Assembly: GCA_963702525.1 (NCBI GenBank)
Contig: CAVPCY010000026.1
Location: forward strand, 1-57,693
Length of the DNA: 57,693 bases
Direction of reading: 5' to 3'
Origin: CAVPCY01 sp963702525
Lineage (GTDB): Bacteria; Actinomycetota; Coriobacteriia; Anaerosomatales; PHET01
Both the position numbers and the translations under genes were made by a program. Below are positions 48,495 to 57,077 of the stretch, one piece after another; the stretch's first letter is position 1, and every line of letters begins with the position of its first letter. The notes beneath the pieces were generated by a model. The model did not search any database. It was not told where the DNA came from and saw only the letters and a list, made by a program, of their open reading frames with translations.

Positions 48495-49100
48495 ATGAAG
48501 GTCATCCTGTTGCAGGAGCTCAAAGGCCGCGGCGGTGAGGGCGACGTCATCGAGGTCGCCCGCGGTTTCGCGGTCAACTACCTGCTTCCGCGCAAGGTCG
48601 CCATCGAGGCGACGTCGGGCAACGTCAAGCAGCTCGAGCAGCGCATGCACAACATCAAGACGCGCGAGGACGGGCGTTTGAACGACGCCACCTCACTCGC
48701 CGCCGCCCTCGAGGGCAAGAGTGTCACCATCTTCGCCAAGGTGGGTGAGGAGGGCCGCCTGTTCGGCTCGGTCACCTCGCACATGGTCGAAGAGGCGATC
48801 CGCGAGCAGTTGGGCGTGGAGGTCGACCGCCGGCGCATCGAGACGCACGGGCACATCAAGGAGACCGGCCCTCACACGGTCGACATCTCCGTGTACCGCG
48901 AGGTCAAGGCGCAGGTCGTCGTCGACGTCGTCGCGGAGGGCGCAGTCGCCGCCGAGCCGGTCGTCGAGACAGCCGCCGAGCCGGTGGCCGCTGAGGAGTC
49001 CGTCGAGGCGCTCGCCGACGAGCAGGTCGATGAGGCTGCAAGCGACGAGTCTGCAGACGAGCCCGTTGCCGATGAGGTTGCCGAAGAGGCCGCCGAGTAG
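48495..49100 (+). CDS. rplI: 50S ribosomal protein L9 with acidic C-terminal extension
   Basis: A 201-residue L9. The N-domain (MKVILLQELKGRGGEGDVIE, RGFAVNYLLPRKVA), long helix and C-domain (GRLFGSVTSHMVEEAI, GHIKETGPHTVDISVYREVK) end near residue 148, the normal length. The final ~50 residues are a low-complexity acidic tail of alternating alanine, glutamate and aspartate (VEALADEQVDEAASDESADE), not needed for ribosome binding. ATG 48495 has GGAGGAA. A terminator follows. Confidence 0.95.
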   Translation: MKVILLQELKGRGGEGDVIEVARGFAVNYLLPRKVAIEATSGNVKQLEQRMHNIKTREDGRLNDATSLAAALEGKSVTIFAKVGEEGRLFGSVTSHMVEEAIREQLGVEVDRRRIETHGHIKETGPHTVDISVYREVKAQVVVDVVAEGAVAAEPVVETAAEPVAAEESVEALADEQVDEAASDESADEPVADEVAEEAAE

Positions 49101-49124
49101 TCGGAACCACGTATCGCTTGCGAA

Positions 49125-49156
49125 ACGGCGTCGACCCCGAGCGGGGCCGGCGCCGT
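49125..49156 (+). terminator. terminator after rplI
   Basis: ACGGCGTCGACCCC pairs with GGGGCCGGCGCCGT (one A.C mismatch, one G.T pair), loop GAGC, then TCGCGTTTC. It closes the ribosomal operon 24 bases after the rplI stop. The remaining ~230 bases to dnaB contain only one DnaA-box-like GTGGATAAC (49248-49256), not an origin. Confidence 0.75.
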
Positions 49157-49390
49157 TCGCGTTTCTCCCTGAGGCCACGGGCGCACGAAGTCCGCACGCC
49201 CGCCGTGTCGCCATGAGGTGGCCGTGCGTTCTGTGGAGACGGTGGATAACTCGTATCGGTGCTGGCAGTGACGGCGCGCAGTCCACCGCAGGGTGTGGAC
49301 GCCCGCACGTGGGCCCGAGGGTGTCGCAGCCGCGCGCTATCATCGGCCAGCAGCATAGGACATGACACGAGGTCCACGTCGGGGGAGAGC

Positions 49391-50761
49391 ATGGCTGAAG
49401 TGCTTGAGAGCGGTCTGGCCCAGCGCGGCCGAGACCGCGTGCCGCCTCACAATCTCGAGGCCGAGCAGGCGGTTCTCGGCGCGATGCTGCTCTCGGGCGA
49501 CGCAGTCGAAGGCGCCGTCACCATGGTGCACGCGACCGACTTCTACCGGCCGGCTCATGCGCGCATCTTCACCGCGGTAAGCGATCTCTACACCCGCTCG
49601 ATCCCCGTGGACCACCTGTCGGTGGCCGATAGACTCGAGTCCACAGGCGAGCTCGAAGCCGCCGGTGGGAAGCCGTATCTGCTCGACCTGTCGGGTGCCG
49701 TTCCCACTACCGCGAACTGGCAGCGCTACGCCGAGATCGTGAAGCGCACGTCGATGCTTCGACAGCTCATCGGTGCCGCGACTCAGATCGTCGCCATGGG
49801 CTACGAGGCCCCAGACGACCTCGACGAAGTGGTCGAGGACGCAGAGCGCCTCATCTTCCAGGTCACGAACAAGCGCGTCGCGAGTAACTTCCGAGAGATG
49901 AAGGAGCTGCTCAAGCTCTCCTTCAACCAGCTTGAGGAGCTCTTCGAGCGCAAGGAGCACGTCACGGGCGTGCCCACAGGCTTCGGCGAGCTCGACAAGT
50001 TGCTCGCGGGACTGCATGCGGGCGATCTGGTCATCCTTGCCGCACGGCCCTCGGTGGGCAAGACCGCGCTGGCACTCAACATGGCGGTCAACGCGGCGAA
50101 GGCGGGCACGTCGGTCGCGCTCTTCTCATTGGAGATGTCGGCCGAGCAGCTCGTCCAGCGCGTGTTGTGCGCCGAGGCGCGCATCAACCTGCAAGACGTT
50201 CGCACCGGCTACCTCAAAGAGACCGACTGGCACGCGATTCACACCTCGATGGGCAAGCTCGCGGCGCTGGACTACTGGGTCGACGACACCCCCTCGATCT
50301 CGATCCTCGAGGTCCGAGCCAAGGCTCGCCGCCAGCTGCGCGGCAAGGAGAAGGGGCTCATCATCGTCGACTACCTGCAGCTCATGCAGCCGCAGAACAA
50401 GCGCTCAGAGAACCGCCAGGTCGAGATCGCCGAGATATCGCGAGGCCTCAAGATACTGGCCAAGGAGCTCGGCGTGCCGGTCGTAGCGCTATCGCAGCTG
50501 TCGCGCGCGGTCGAACAGCGCGCGGGCAAGCGACCGCAGCTCTCAGACCTGCGAGAGTCCGGCGCCATCGAGCAAGACGCCGACATCGTCATGTTCCTCG
50601 ACCGCAACACCAACCCCTCTGCCGAAGACGAGGAGGGGCGCCCGCAGCGTGGAGTGGCCGAGCTCATCGTGGCCAAGCACCGCAACGGCCCGCTCGGCAC
50701 CATACCGCTCGTATTCATGGAGCGGTTCACGAAGTTCGTGGACATGACGAACAAGGGGTAG
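49391..50761 (+). CDS. dnaB: replicative DNA helicase DnaB
   Basis: A 456-residue DnaB of standard length without an intein. N-terminal primase-interaction domain (PHNLEAEQAVLGAMLLSGDA), linker, then the RecA-like helicase: Walker A ARPSVGKTALAL (near 218), H1a YSLEMS-type LFSLEMSAEQLVQR, Walker B LIIVDYLQLM, ALSQLSR and the arginine-finger region QLSDLRESGAIEQDAD. It unwinds DNA at the fork as a hexamer on the lagging strand. ATG 49391 has GGGGGAGAG. It follows the ribosomal cluster, its usual location. Confidence 0.96.
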   Translation: MAEVLESGLAQRGRDRVPPHNLEAEQAVLGAMLLSGDAVEGAVTMVHATDFYRPAHARIFTAVSDLYTRSIPVDHLSVADRLESTGELEAAGGKPYLLDLSGAVPTTANWQRYAEIVKRTSMLRQLIGAATQIVAMGYEAPDDLDEVVEDAERLIFQVTNKRVASNFREMKELLKLSFNQLEELFERKEHVTGVPTGFGELDKLLAGLHAGDLVILAARPSVGKTALALNMAVNAAKAGTSVALFSLEMSAEQLVQRVLCAEARINLQDVRTGYLKETDWHAIHTSMGKLAALDYWVDDTPSISILEVRAKARRQLRGKEKGLIIVDYLQLMQPQNKRSENRQVEIAEISRGLKILAKELGVPVVALSQLSRAVEQRAGKRPQLSDLRESGAIEQDADIVMFLDRNTNPSAEDEEGRPQRGVAELIVAKHRNGPLGTIPLVFMERFTKFVDMTNKG

Positions 50762-50770
50762 TGGGAGCGA

Positions 50771-50830
50771 GCCGGACAGGCGGGCCCTCACTCGCTATTC
50801 CGGGTGCTCGCGAGTGCCCGCCTGTCCGGC
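50771..50830 (+). terminator. long hairpin after dnaB
   Basis: GCCGGACAGGCGGG and CACTCGC-type sequences (50771-50795) pair with GCGAGTGCCCGCCTGTCCGGC (50810-50830; shown as one arm), 20 or so base pairs with a small bulge and a 14-base loop. It begins nine bases after the dnaB stop. No T tract follows. Either a strong terminator or a structural element. Confidence 0.6.
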
Positions 50831-51043
50831 TCGCAGGTTCCCATGGCCAGCGGATTCGCGGAGCGCCCGCCCGCCGCCGTGCTCGCGGCACCGTCGTATG
50901 GGGCCCTTCGGGCCGCTTTGGGTGCCGCTTGTCACCCCTTGGGCCCCGCTCGGCCCCGCCTCTTGACACCGGGGATATGATATCTCGCGGTGCCCTGGCG
51001 CAGAAGGCGTGCGGGGCGAAGATCCATCGAAGGGCGCTGCATC

Positions 51044-52420
51044 GTGTCTGACCGCTACGACGTCGTCATCATCGGCGCTGGTCCTGCCGGCATCTTCTCG
51101 GCACTCGAGCTCACCCGCTCGGGGGTCGAGCGCATCCTGATCGTCGAGAAGGGCCACGCCATCGCCAAGCGGCGCTGCCCTGCGCGCGAGACCGCCTGCG
51201 TGGGCTGCCGCACCTGCGACATCATGACCGGCTGGGGCGGGGCGGGTGCGTTCTCGGACGGCAAGCTCACGCTCACCACCGAGGTGGGCGGCTGGCTGGC
51301 CGACTTCGTCGACAACGCGTCGCTCACAGAGCTGATCGGCCACTCGGACGACCTGTGGCTCGAGTTCGGCGCGACCGAAGAGATCCACGGTCCGGATGCC
51401 GCGACAGCGGCGGAGCTGGAGCGCGAGGCCACGCTCGCCGGCATGAAGCTCGTGACCATGCCCATCCGCCACTTGGGGACCGACCGCTCGCCGGTCGTGC
51501 TCGAGGCGATGCGCGTGCACCTCGCCGAGAAGGGCGTCGACATCCGCACGGAGGTCGCGGCGCGCCGCATCCTGGCGAGCGCCGAGCGGGTCACCGGCGT
51601 CGAGCTCTCCGACGGCACCACCGTCGAGGCGGACTCGGTGATCGCCGCGCCCGGCCGAGAAGGCGCCGACTGGCTTGCCGAGCAGGCCGCGGAGCTCGGC
51701 ATCGCGCTCACGAACAACGCGGTAGATATCGGCGTGCGCGTCGAGTGTCCGGCCGCCGTGATGGAGCACCTGACCACGCCACTCTACGAGGCGAAGCTCG
51801 TCTACCACACCAAGTCGTTCGGTGACAGCGTCCGCACGTTTTGCATGAACCCGTACGGTGAGGTCTCGACCGAGAGCTACGGCGATGTCGTCACCGTGAA
51901 CGGACACAGCTACGCCGGCGAGGAGCACCGCACCGAGTCCACCAACTTCGCCGTGCTCGTGAGCCAGCGCTTCACCGAGCCGTTCCGCGACCCCATCACC
52001 TACGGCCGCTCGATCGCGAAACTCGCGAACCTGCTCGGCGACGGCATCTTGGTGCAGCGCTACAGCGATCTCAAGGCGGGCCGGCGCTCGACGCCGGAGC
52101 GACTCGCGCAGTCGATCGTGCGGCCCACGATGCCCCACGCCACCCCGGGCGACCTCTCGGCGGTACTGCCCTATCGGCACCTCACCGACATCCTCGAGTT
52201 CATCGAGGCGATGGACACGCTCGTGCCCGGTCTCGCGGGCCCCAACACGCTGTTCTACGGCGTCGAGGTGAAGTTCTATTCGTCGCGCGTTGCGGTAGGT
52301 TCGGATATGCAGACACGTATCGCAGGGCTGTACGCGGTGGGCGACGGGGCCGGCATCACGCGCGGGCTCGTGCAGGCGGGCGCGAGCGGCGTGCTCGCGG
52401 CGCGCGCGATCGCGGGTTAA
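51044..52420 (+). CDS. FAD-dependent dehydrogenase (COG2509 family)
   Basis: A 458-residue flavoprotein. FAD binding by VVIIGAGPAGIFSALEL near the N-terminus, then CPARETACVGCRTCDIMTG and GWGGAGAFSDGKLTLT, the signature block of COG2509 uncharacterised dehydrogenases with four cysteines, and a C-terminal dinucleotide region GLYAVGDGAGITRGLVQAGA. The cysteines may be redox-active or hold a cluster. Electron donor and acceptor are unknown. GTG 51044 is adopted because the flavin strand begins a few residues later. Relatives in anaerobes are common. Confidence 0.82.
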   Translation: MSDRYDVVIIGAGPAGIFSALELTRSGVERILIVEKGHAIAKRRCPARETACVGCRTCDIMTGWGGAGAFSDGKLTLTTEVGGWLADFVDNASLTELIGHSDDLWLEFGATEEIHGPDAATAAELEREATLAGMKLVTMPIRHLGTDRSPVVLEAMRVHLAEKGVDIRTEVAARRILASAERVTGVELSDGTTVEADSVIAAPGREGADWLAEQAAELGIALTNNAVDIGVRVECPAAVMEHLTTPLYEAKLVYHTKSFGDSVRTFCMNPYGEVSTESYGDVVTVNGHSYAGEEHRTESTNFAVLVSQRFTEPFRDPITYGRSIAKLANLLGDGILVQRYSDLKAGRRSTPERLAQSIVRPTMPHATPGDLSAVLPYRHLTDILEFIEAMDTLVPGLAGPNTLFYGVEVKFYSSRVAVGSDMQTRIAGLYAVGDGAGITRGLVQAGASGVLAARAIAG

Positions 52421-52607
52421 GCCTGCACCGCACCGCGCGCTTGCGCGCGAGGACGCCTCGTCAGAGAATGCTACGGTGAACGTGCCCCCGAAGTCCGGAG
52501 CCCGATGCACAGTCGTGGCGTCACAGCAGCGAACCAACCAGCCGACTGCGTCGAGGGTCTCAGCGCCGGACTGCTCTGGTCTGTGCTCGGACCGGAGGGC
52601 GAGCCGC

Positions 52608-55454
52608 GTGCCTGACGCCCAGACCGAGCCGGCCAGGCCCGCGGCGTCGTCGGAGGACCGCAGCGAGCGCGTTCGTACCGCTACCAACTGGGTGGCGGGC
52701 GGGCTCATCTTCGCCATCGTCTCCGCCCTCGCCTTCGGATACCTCGTGCTGTACCACAGGTCGCTCGTCTGGCACATGGATGGCACCGCACAGCACTTCC
52801 CGGCGTTCTACTACCTGATTCAGGTCGTGCGCCAGTTCCTTCTCCATCCTGCAGAGGGTTTCCCATTCTGGTCGTGGCAGCTTGGACTCGGCGCTGACAC
52901 CATCAGCTCGCTCTCCTTCTATGCGCTCGGCGATCCGTTCGTCGCGATCGGCCTGTTCTTCCCGATGCGTCTCATGGAGATGGCTTTCACGATCGCCTAC
53001 GTCGCACGCATCGCCTGCGCGGGGCTGTTCTCGGCGATGTACATGCGGAAGATGGGCGCGCGGCCCTTCTCCGCTCTGGTCGGCAGCCTCATCTACTGCT
53101 TCTCTGCATTCACGCTGATCGCCACTGTTCACCACCCGCCTTTTGGGACTCCACTCGCGCTCTTTCCGCTCATGCTCTTGGGTGCGGAGTACGTACTGGA
53201 GCACAGGCGTTCGTGGGTGCTCGTCGTCGCGGTCTTCTTCGCGGCGTCGAGCAACTTCTACTTCTTCTACATGTCTGCACTCACGCTCACGCTCTACGTG
53301 CTGGCTCGCTACTTCGAGACGACCCCCAAGGAACTCAGGTGGAAGCGGATCCTGCCTGAAGCGCTGCGGATGGTCGGTGTCGTGACGCTCGGCCTGCTGC
53401 TTGCTGCACCCGTGCTCTTCCCAAGCATTGCCGCGATACTCGCAACGGCGCGGCGAGCCACGCATTTCGCGCCGCCAATCGTTTTCACGGCGAGGGAGTA
53501 TGGGCGCTATCTCGCGTCGCTCGTCTCGACGATTGACGGCCCAAACTCCACCCGACTGGGCTTTGCGCCTCTTGGATTCGTACTGGTCCCGGCGCTCTTC
53601 ATGCGCAAGGGCAACAGCGCCCTGAAGGTGATGCTCATCGCGTTCCCGGTGATCATGGCGTCACCGGTCCTAAGCGCAGCCTACAACGGCTTCACATTTC
53701 CCATCGGGCGCTTCGGATACCAATGGCTCCTGTTCGTCGCGCTCGCGGCATCGCTCCTGCTCGCGGATGAAGAACCGTTCACCGGTCGGGAACTGATCGC
53801 GATGCTGGCGGGATACCTGGCTCTATGGGTCGCCGTGTTCGCGAGCCACGTTCCGGCAAACGCCCGTCTGATGACACTGACGCCGTTCGTGGTCGGCATC
53901 CTCGTATGGATCGTCTTCGGTGTCGAATGGTGGATCGCCAGAAGGTCAAGGCCAGCCGATGTGCGGTCGGAGACCCGCAGTGACTGGCGTGCACCTGCGT
54001 CACGCTGGATCATCCTCGTGCTGCTTGCTGCCGGTATCGCAGCGAGCAGCACGCTCGCATACGACCGGGACTTCGGCAACGGCCTCGCGGACAACGTCAA
54101 GGCCGGCAAGGTTCTGAAGCGGTATAGCAAGGGGCCGGGTGCGGCTGCGGCCACGATCCGCGACGACTCGTTCTACCGGGTTCAGGACAGCAGTCCGAGG
54201 CACTACAACGACGCGCTCGTACAGGGGTTCCGCCCGACCGCCTTCTACTTCTCGATCATGAACGGCAATCTGACACGGTTTCTCTCCGACAATGATGTTC
54301 GCGCCGGCTGGTCATCCTTCTCCTACGACGGGCTCGATGACCGTGCCGCGCTCGATACACTCACTGCGGTGAAGTACTACACCGCCGTGCCGGCTCGGGC
54401 CGTCTTCGTGCCCTACGGCTTCGAGCCGTTCTCGACGTCGCGCAAGGGCGACGTGTACCGCAATCGATACGCGCTTCCGCTTGGCTTCGTCTACGACCGG
54501 ACCATCAGCAGGCGCGACTTCGAGGCACTCCCTGTTGTCGAGCGCCAACGGGCGATGCTGGAAGGAGCGGTTGTCGACGACGAGGTCACCCTCGGCTTGC
54601 CGCGCGTCACGCCGAGCAACACCGCAGTCGACGTGCCGTTCTCGATCGAGTCGACGTCCGGTGTCACGGTCGACCTGGCGGCGGGCCGAATGACCAAGAT
54701 GGTGAAGGGCAGCGAGCTCAGGCTGAGCTTCTCGGCGCCGACCGATTCGGAGCTCTACGTACAGCTGAGTGACGTCACCGACACTCCGAGCTACCCGCGC
54801 GAGCGCAAGGAGGCGCTCCTCGGCCCGAATCCCTCCGCGGCGAAGATCGCGGAACTGGAAGCGACCGATCGTTGGTACATCCCACCGAAGCGAACCGACA
54901 CCCTGTTCTCTGCGGGCGGCCCGCCCAAGATGATGAAGTGGCAAAGGCCGGAGTCCGACTACTACTGGGGCCAGCGCAACCAGCTGGTGAATCTCGGCTA
55001 CCATCGCTCGACGGCGACAAGCGCCACGATCACGTTCAAGGTTCCCGGCACGCTCACCTTCGAGAGCCTCAAGGTCCTTGCGGTGCCGATGGACGACCAC
55101 GCACGCCGCGTCGAGAGGCTTCGGGCCAACCCGATGCGCTCGATCCGCGTGGGCAACAACTCGGTGAGCGGCACGGTCGACTCGCCCCGAGACGGTCTTC
55201 TGTTCCTCAGCATCCCGTTCGGCAGCGGATGGACAGCGACCGTGGACGGGCGGCCGACCAAGACCGTGCGCGTCAACTCCGGCTTCACCGGCGTTCCGGT
55301 CACTGCGGGGAAGCATGCGGTCGAGTTGCGCTACGTGACACCGGGGCTCGTGCTCGGGCTGGTCGCGTGCGCAGCGGCGCTGCTGACCTCGCTGGTGCTG
55401 CTTGTCATGGCGCGCCGTCGTCGCGGCGCTAGCCGGGCTGCTCCCACCCCATGA
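52608..55454 (+). CDS. YfhO-family polytopic membrane protein (GT-C-like)
   Basis: A 948-residue protein with about a dozen helices in the first 560 residues, then a large extracellular domain and one last helix (GLVACAAALLTSLVLLVMA). The family block SLVWHMDGTAQHFPAFYYL and ISSLSFYALGDPF, with acidic residues in the first loop, fits YfhO (PF09586), involved in glycosylation of lipoteichoic acid in Bacillus (YfhO) and similar polymers. The C-terminal YfhO end (GWTATVDGRPTKTVRVNSGF) is standard. GTG 52608 with a GGAGGG site 8 bases upstream is preferred over GTG 52476. It overlaps the TetR gene tail-to-tail by 26 bases. Confidence 0.78.
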   Translation: MPDAQTEPARPAASSEDRSERVRTATNWVAGGLIFAIVSALAFGYLVLYHRSLVWHMDGTAQHFPAFYYLIQVVRQFLLHPAEGFPFWSWQLGLGADTISSLSFYALGDPFVAIGLFFPMRLMEMAFTIAYVARIACAGLFSAMYMRKMGARPFSALVGSLIYCFSAFTLIATVHHPPFGTPLALFPLMLLGAEYVLEHRRSWVLVVAVFFAASSNFYFFYMSALTLTLYVLARYFETTPKELRWKRILPEALRMVGVVTLGLLLAAPVLFPSIAAILATARRATHFAPPIVFTAREYGRYLASLVSTIDGPNSTRLGFAPLGFVLVPALFMRKGNSALKVMLIAFPVIMASPVLSAAYNGFTFPIGRFGYQWLLFVALAASLLLADEEPFTGRELIAMLAGYLALWVAVFASHVPANARLMTLTPFVVGILVWIVFGVEWWIARRSRPADVRSETRSDWRAPASRWIILVLLAAGIAASSTLAYDRDFGNGLADNVKAGKVLKRYSKGPGAAAATIRDDSFYRVQDSSPRHYNDALVQGFRPTAFYFSIMNGNLTRFLSDNDVRAGWSSFSYDGLDDRAALDTLTAVKYYTAVPARAVFVPYGFEPFSTSRKGDVYRNRYALPLGFVYDRTISRRDFEALPVVERQRAMLEGAVVDDEVTLGLPRVTPSNTAVDVPFSIESTSGVTVDLAAGRMTKMVKGSELRLSFSAPTDSELYVQLSDVTDTPSYPRERKEALLGPNPSAAKIAELEATDRWYIPPKRTDTLFSAGGPPKMMKWQRPESDYYWGQRNQLVNLGYHRSTATSATITFKVPGTLTFESLKVLAVPMDDHARRVERLRANPMRSIRVGNNSVSGTVDSPRDGLLFLSIPFGSGWTATVDGRPTKTVRVNSGFTGVPVTAGKHAVELRYVTPGLVLGLVACAAALLTSLVLLVMARRRRGASRAAPTP

Positions 55455-56061
55455 CCCGAATGGCGGCGTCGACGATCGCCTCGTCCGGGTCGTCGCCGAG
55501 CACGAACGAGCTCATGAAGTAGCCCGCGATCAGCGACATGAGCGCGCGCACTCGCCCGGCGCGGGTCGCATCCGCATCGGCCACCCCCAGGGCCGCGTCG
55601 ATCTCGGCGGCCTTCTCCGCGATGGCCGTAAGGGCGGGGCGGATCATCACGGCTCGGTACTCCTCCAAGAAGCGCTCGTTCTTCGCGGCGGCAGGCAGGA
55701 TCGTGCGCAGCATCGGGCCGTAGAACCTGACCGCCTGACGGCGATTCCTGAGCAGCGCGATGAGCTGAGGTCGGAGTGACTCCGCGCGTACCTGCGCGAT
55801 CAGGGCGAGCGTCTCGTTGCGGATACGGCCCGCGCCCACACGGATCAGGGCGAGGAAGAGCGCCTCCTTGCCCGAGAAGTGCCGGTAGAGGGCGGGCTCT
55901 GTCACGCCCACTCGCGAGGCGATCTCGCGCATCGACCCGCCATCGTAGCCCTGCTCGCCGAACACCTCGGCGGCTGCGTCGATGATCTCGGCCTTGCGCC
56001 CGGACATGTTGTCAGCCGACGGCGTGCCCTCAAGCGCGGCATCAGCGATGTGCTCGTTCAT
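55429..56061 (-). CDS. TetR-family transcriptional repressor
   Basis: A 210-residue TetR regulator. The HTH is IIDAAAEVFGEQGYDGGSMR followed by EIASRVGVTEPALYRHFSGK. The C-terminal ligand domain is helical (LRTILPAAAKNERFLEEYRA). It is the first gene of the minus-strand exporter operon in order of the gene set but lies downstream of the ATPase: its ATG overlaps the ATPase stop by four bases (56058-56061). It probably represses the ABC exporter in response to its substrate. Confidence 0.85.
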   Translation of the reverse strand: MNEHIADAALEGTPSADNMSGRKAEIIDAAAEVFGEQGYDGGSMREIASRVGVTEPALYRHFSGKEALFLALIRVGAGRIRNETLALIAQVRAESLRPQLIALLRNRRQAVRFYGPMLRTILPAAAKNERFLEEYRAVMIRPALTAIAEKAAEIDAALGVADADATRAGRVRALMSLIAGYFMSSFVLGDDPDEAIVDAAIRVMGWEQPG

Positions 56062-57065
56062 CGCGTCTCTCCTTCGCGTTCGCGTGCAACAAGGTGTACG
56101 AAGACGTCTTCGATGGTGGGCTCGACGGGGACGACCTCAACCGCCGAGAAGCCCGCCGCATGCAGGCGCGCGGCAAGCGGGCCGGCGTCTTCTCGCGCCC
56201 CCTCGCCAGCCATCGCCTCCTCGCCGCCCGGCGCACATCCCGCCGCGGCCCCCATTTCGCCGACGACCGCATGTAGCGTCGCGCCGGACAGGTACGCCTC
56301 GGCGACGGCCGTGTCGCTCTCGAGCGCACCTAGCACTCCGTCGACGTCTCCAGCGTCCACGCGCACCTCCAGGATGCGCTGGGTCATGCAGTCGGTGCGG
56401 ATCTGGTGGGGTGTCCCCTCGGCGATGATGCGCCCGTCGTAGATGAAGCCCAGTCGGTGGCAGTGCGTGGCCTCGTCCATGTAGTGGGTCGTGACGAACA
56501 GCGTCACGCCTCCGGCTGCCAGGTCGTAGAGCAGGTCCCAGAAGTGGCGGCGCGCCACCGGGTCCACGCCGCTCGTGGGCTCGTCGAGGAAGAGCAGGTC
56601 GGGCTCGTGGATGGTCGCCGCACCAAGCGCGAGCCGCTGCTTCCAGCCCACCGAGAGGTTCGCCGTGAGCTCGTTCTCGCGGCCCACGAGATCGGCCATC
56701 TCGAGCACGTAGCGGCGCCGCTCGGCGAAGCGCTCTCGCGAGACGTCGTAGACGCCCGCGTAGAAGCGCAGGTTCTCGTCTACGGTCAGATCCTCGAACA
56801 GGGAGAACTTCTGCGACATGTAGCCGATGCGCCTGCGAAGCCCTTCGGGGTCGGCAACGACGTCGAAGCCCAGCACGCTGCCCGAGCCGCTCGTGGGCAG
56901 GATGTTGCCCGTGAGCATGCGGATCGTGGTGGTCTTGCCCGACCCGTTAGGCCCCAGGAACCCGTAGATCTCGCCGCGCTCGACGCGCAGGTCCACCTCG
57001 TCGACGGCGGTGAAGTCACCGAACCGCTTGGTCAGCGCGCTGGTCTGTATCGCGTACTCGGCCAC
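56058..57065 (-). CDS. ABC exporter ATP-binding protein
   Basis: A 335-residue ATPase of the ABC-2 drug-export class. Walker A FLGPNGSGKTTTIRML, Q loop YMSQKFSLFEDLT, signature ANLSVGWKQRLALGAATIHE (variant LSVGWKQ), Walker B LLFLDEPTSGVDP and the switch histidine THYMDEATHC. The C-terminal 110 residues contain an alanine-rich, acidic insert (GEEAMAGEGAREDAGPL), then VVPVEPTIEDVFVHL. Works with the following permease. ATG 57065 has the GAGGGGGTGTGAGG site. Confidence 0.9.
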   Translation of the reverse strand: MAEYAIQTSALTKRFGDFTAVDEVDLRVERGEIYGFLGPNGSGKTTTIRMLTGNILPTSGSGSVLGFDVVADPEGLRRRIGYMSQKFSLFEDLTVDENLRFYAGVYDVSRERFAERRRYVLEMADLVGRENELTANLSVGWKQRLALGAATIHEPDLLFLDEPTSGVDPVARRHFWDLLYDLAAGGVTLFVTTHYMDEATHCHRLGFIYDGRIIAEGTPHQIRTDCMTQRILEVRVDAGDVDGVLGALESDTAVAEAYLSGATLHAVVGEMGAAAGCAPGGEEAMAGEGAREDAGPLAARLHAAGFSAVEVVPVEPTIEDVFVHLVAREREGETR

Positions 57066-57077
57066 CTCACACCCCCT

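Noticed and set aside
49101..49390. Possible replication origin next to dnaB
   Set aside because: Only one DnaA-box-like sequence (GTGGATAAC, 49248-49256) and no AT-rich region or box cluster is present.
49391..50761. Intein in dnaB
   Set aside because: The helicase motifs are contiguous and the length is standard.
50795..52786. Long minus-strand open frame opposite the FAD protein
   Set aside because: Composition (arginine/glycine/histidine-rich) and absence of motifs show it is the shadow of a real gene in high-GC DNA.
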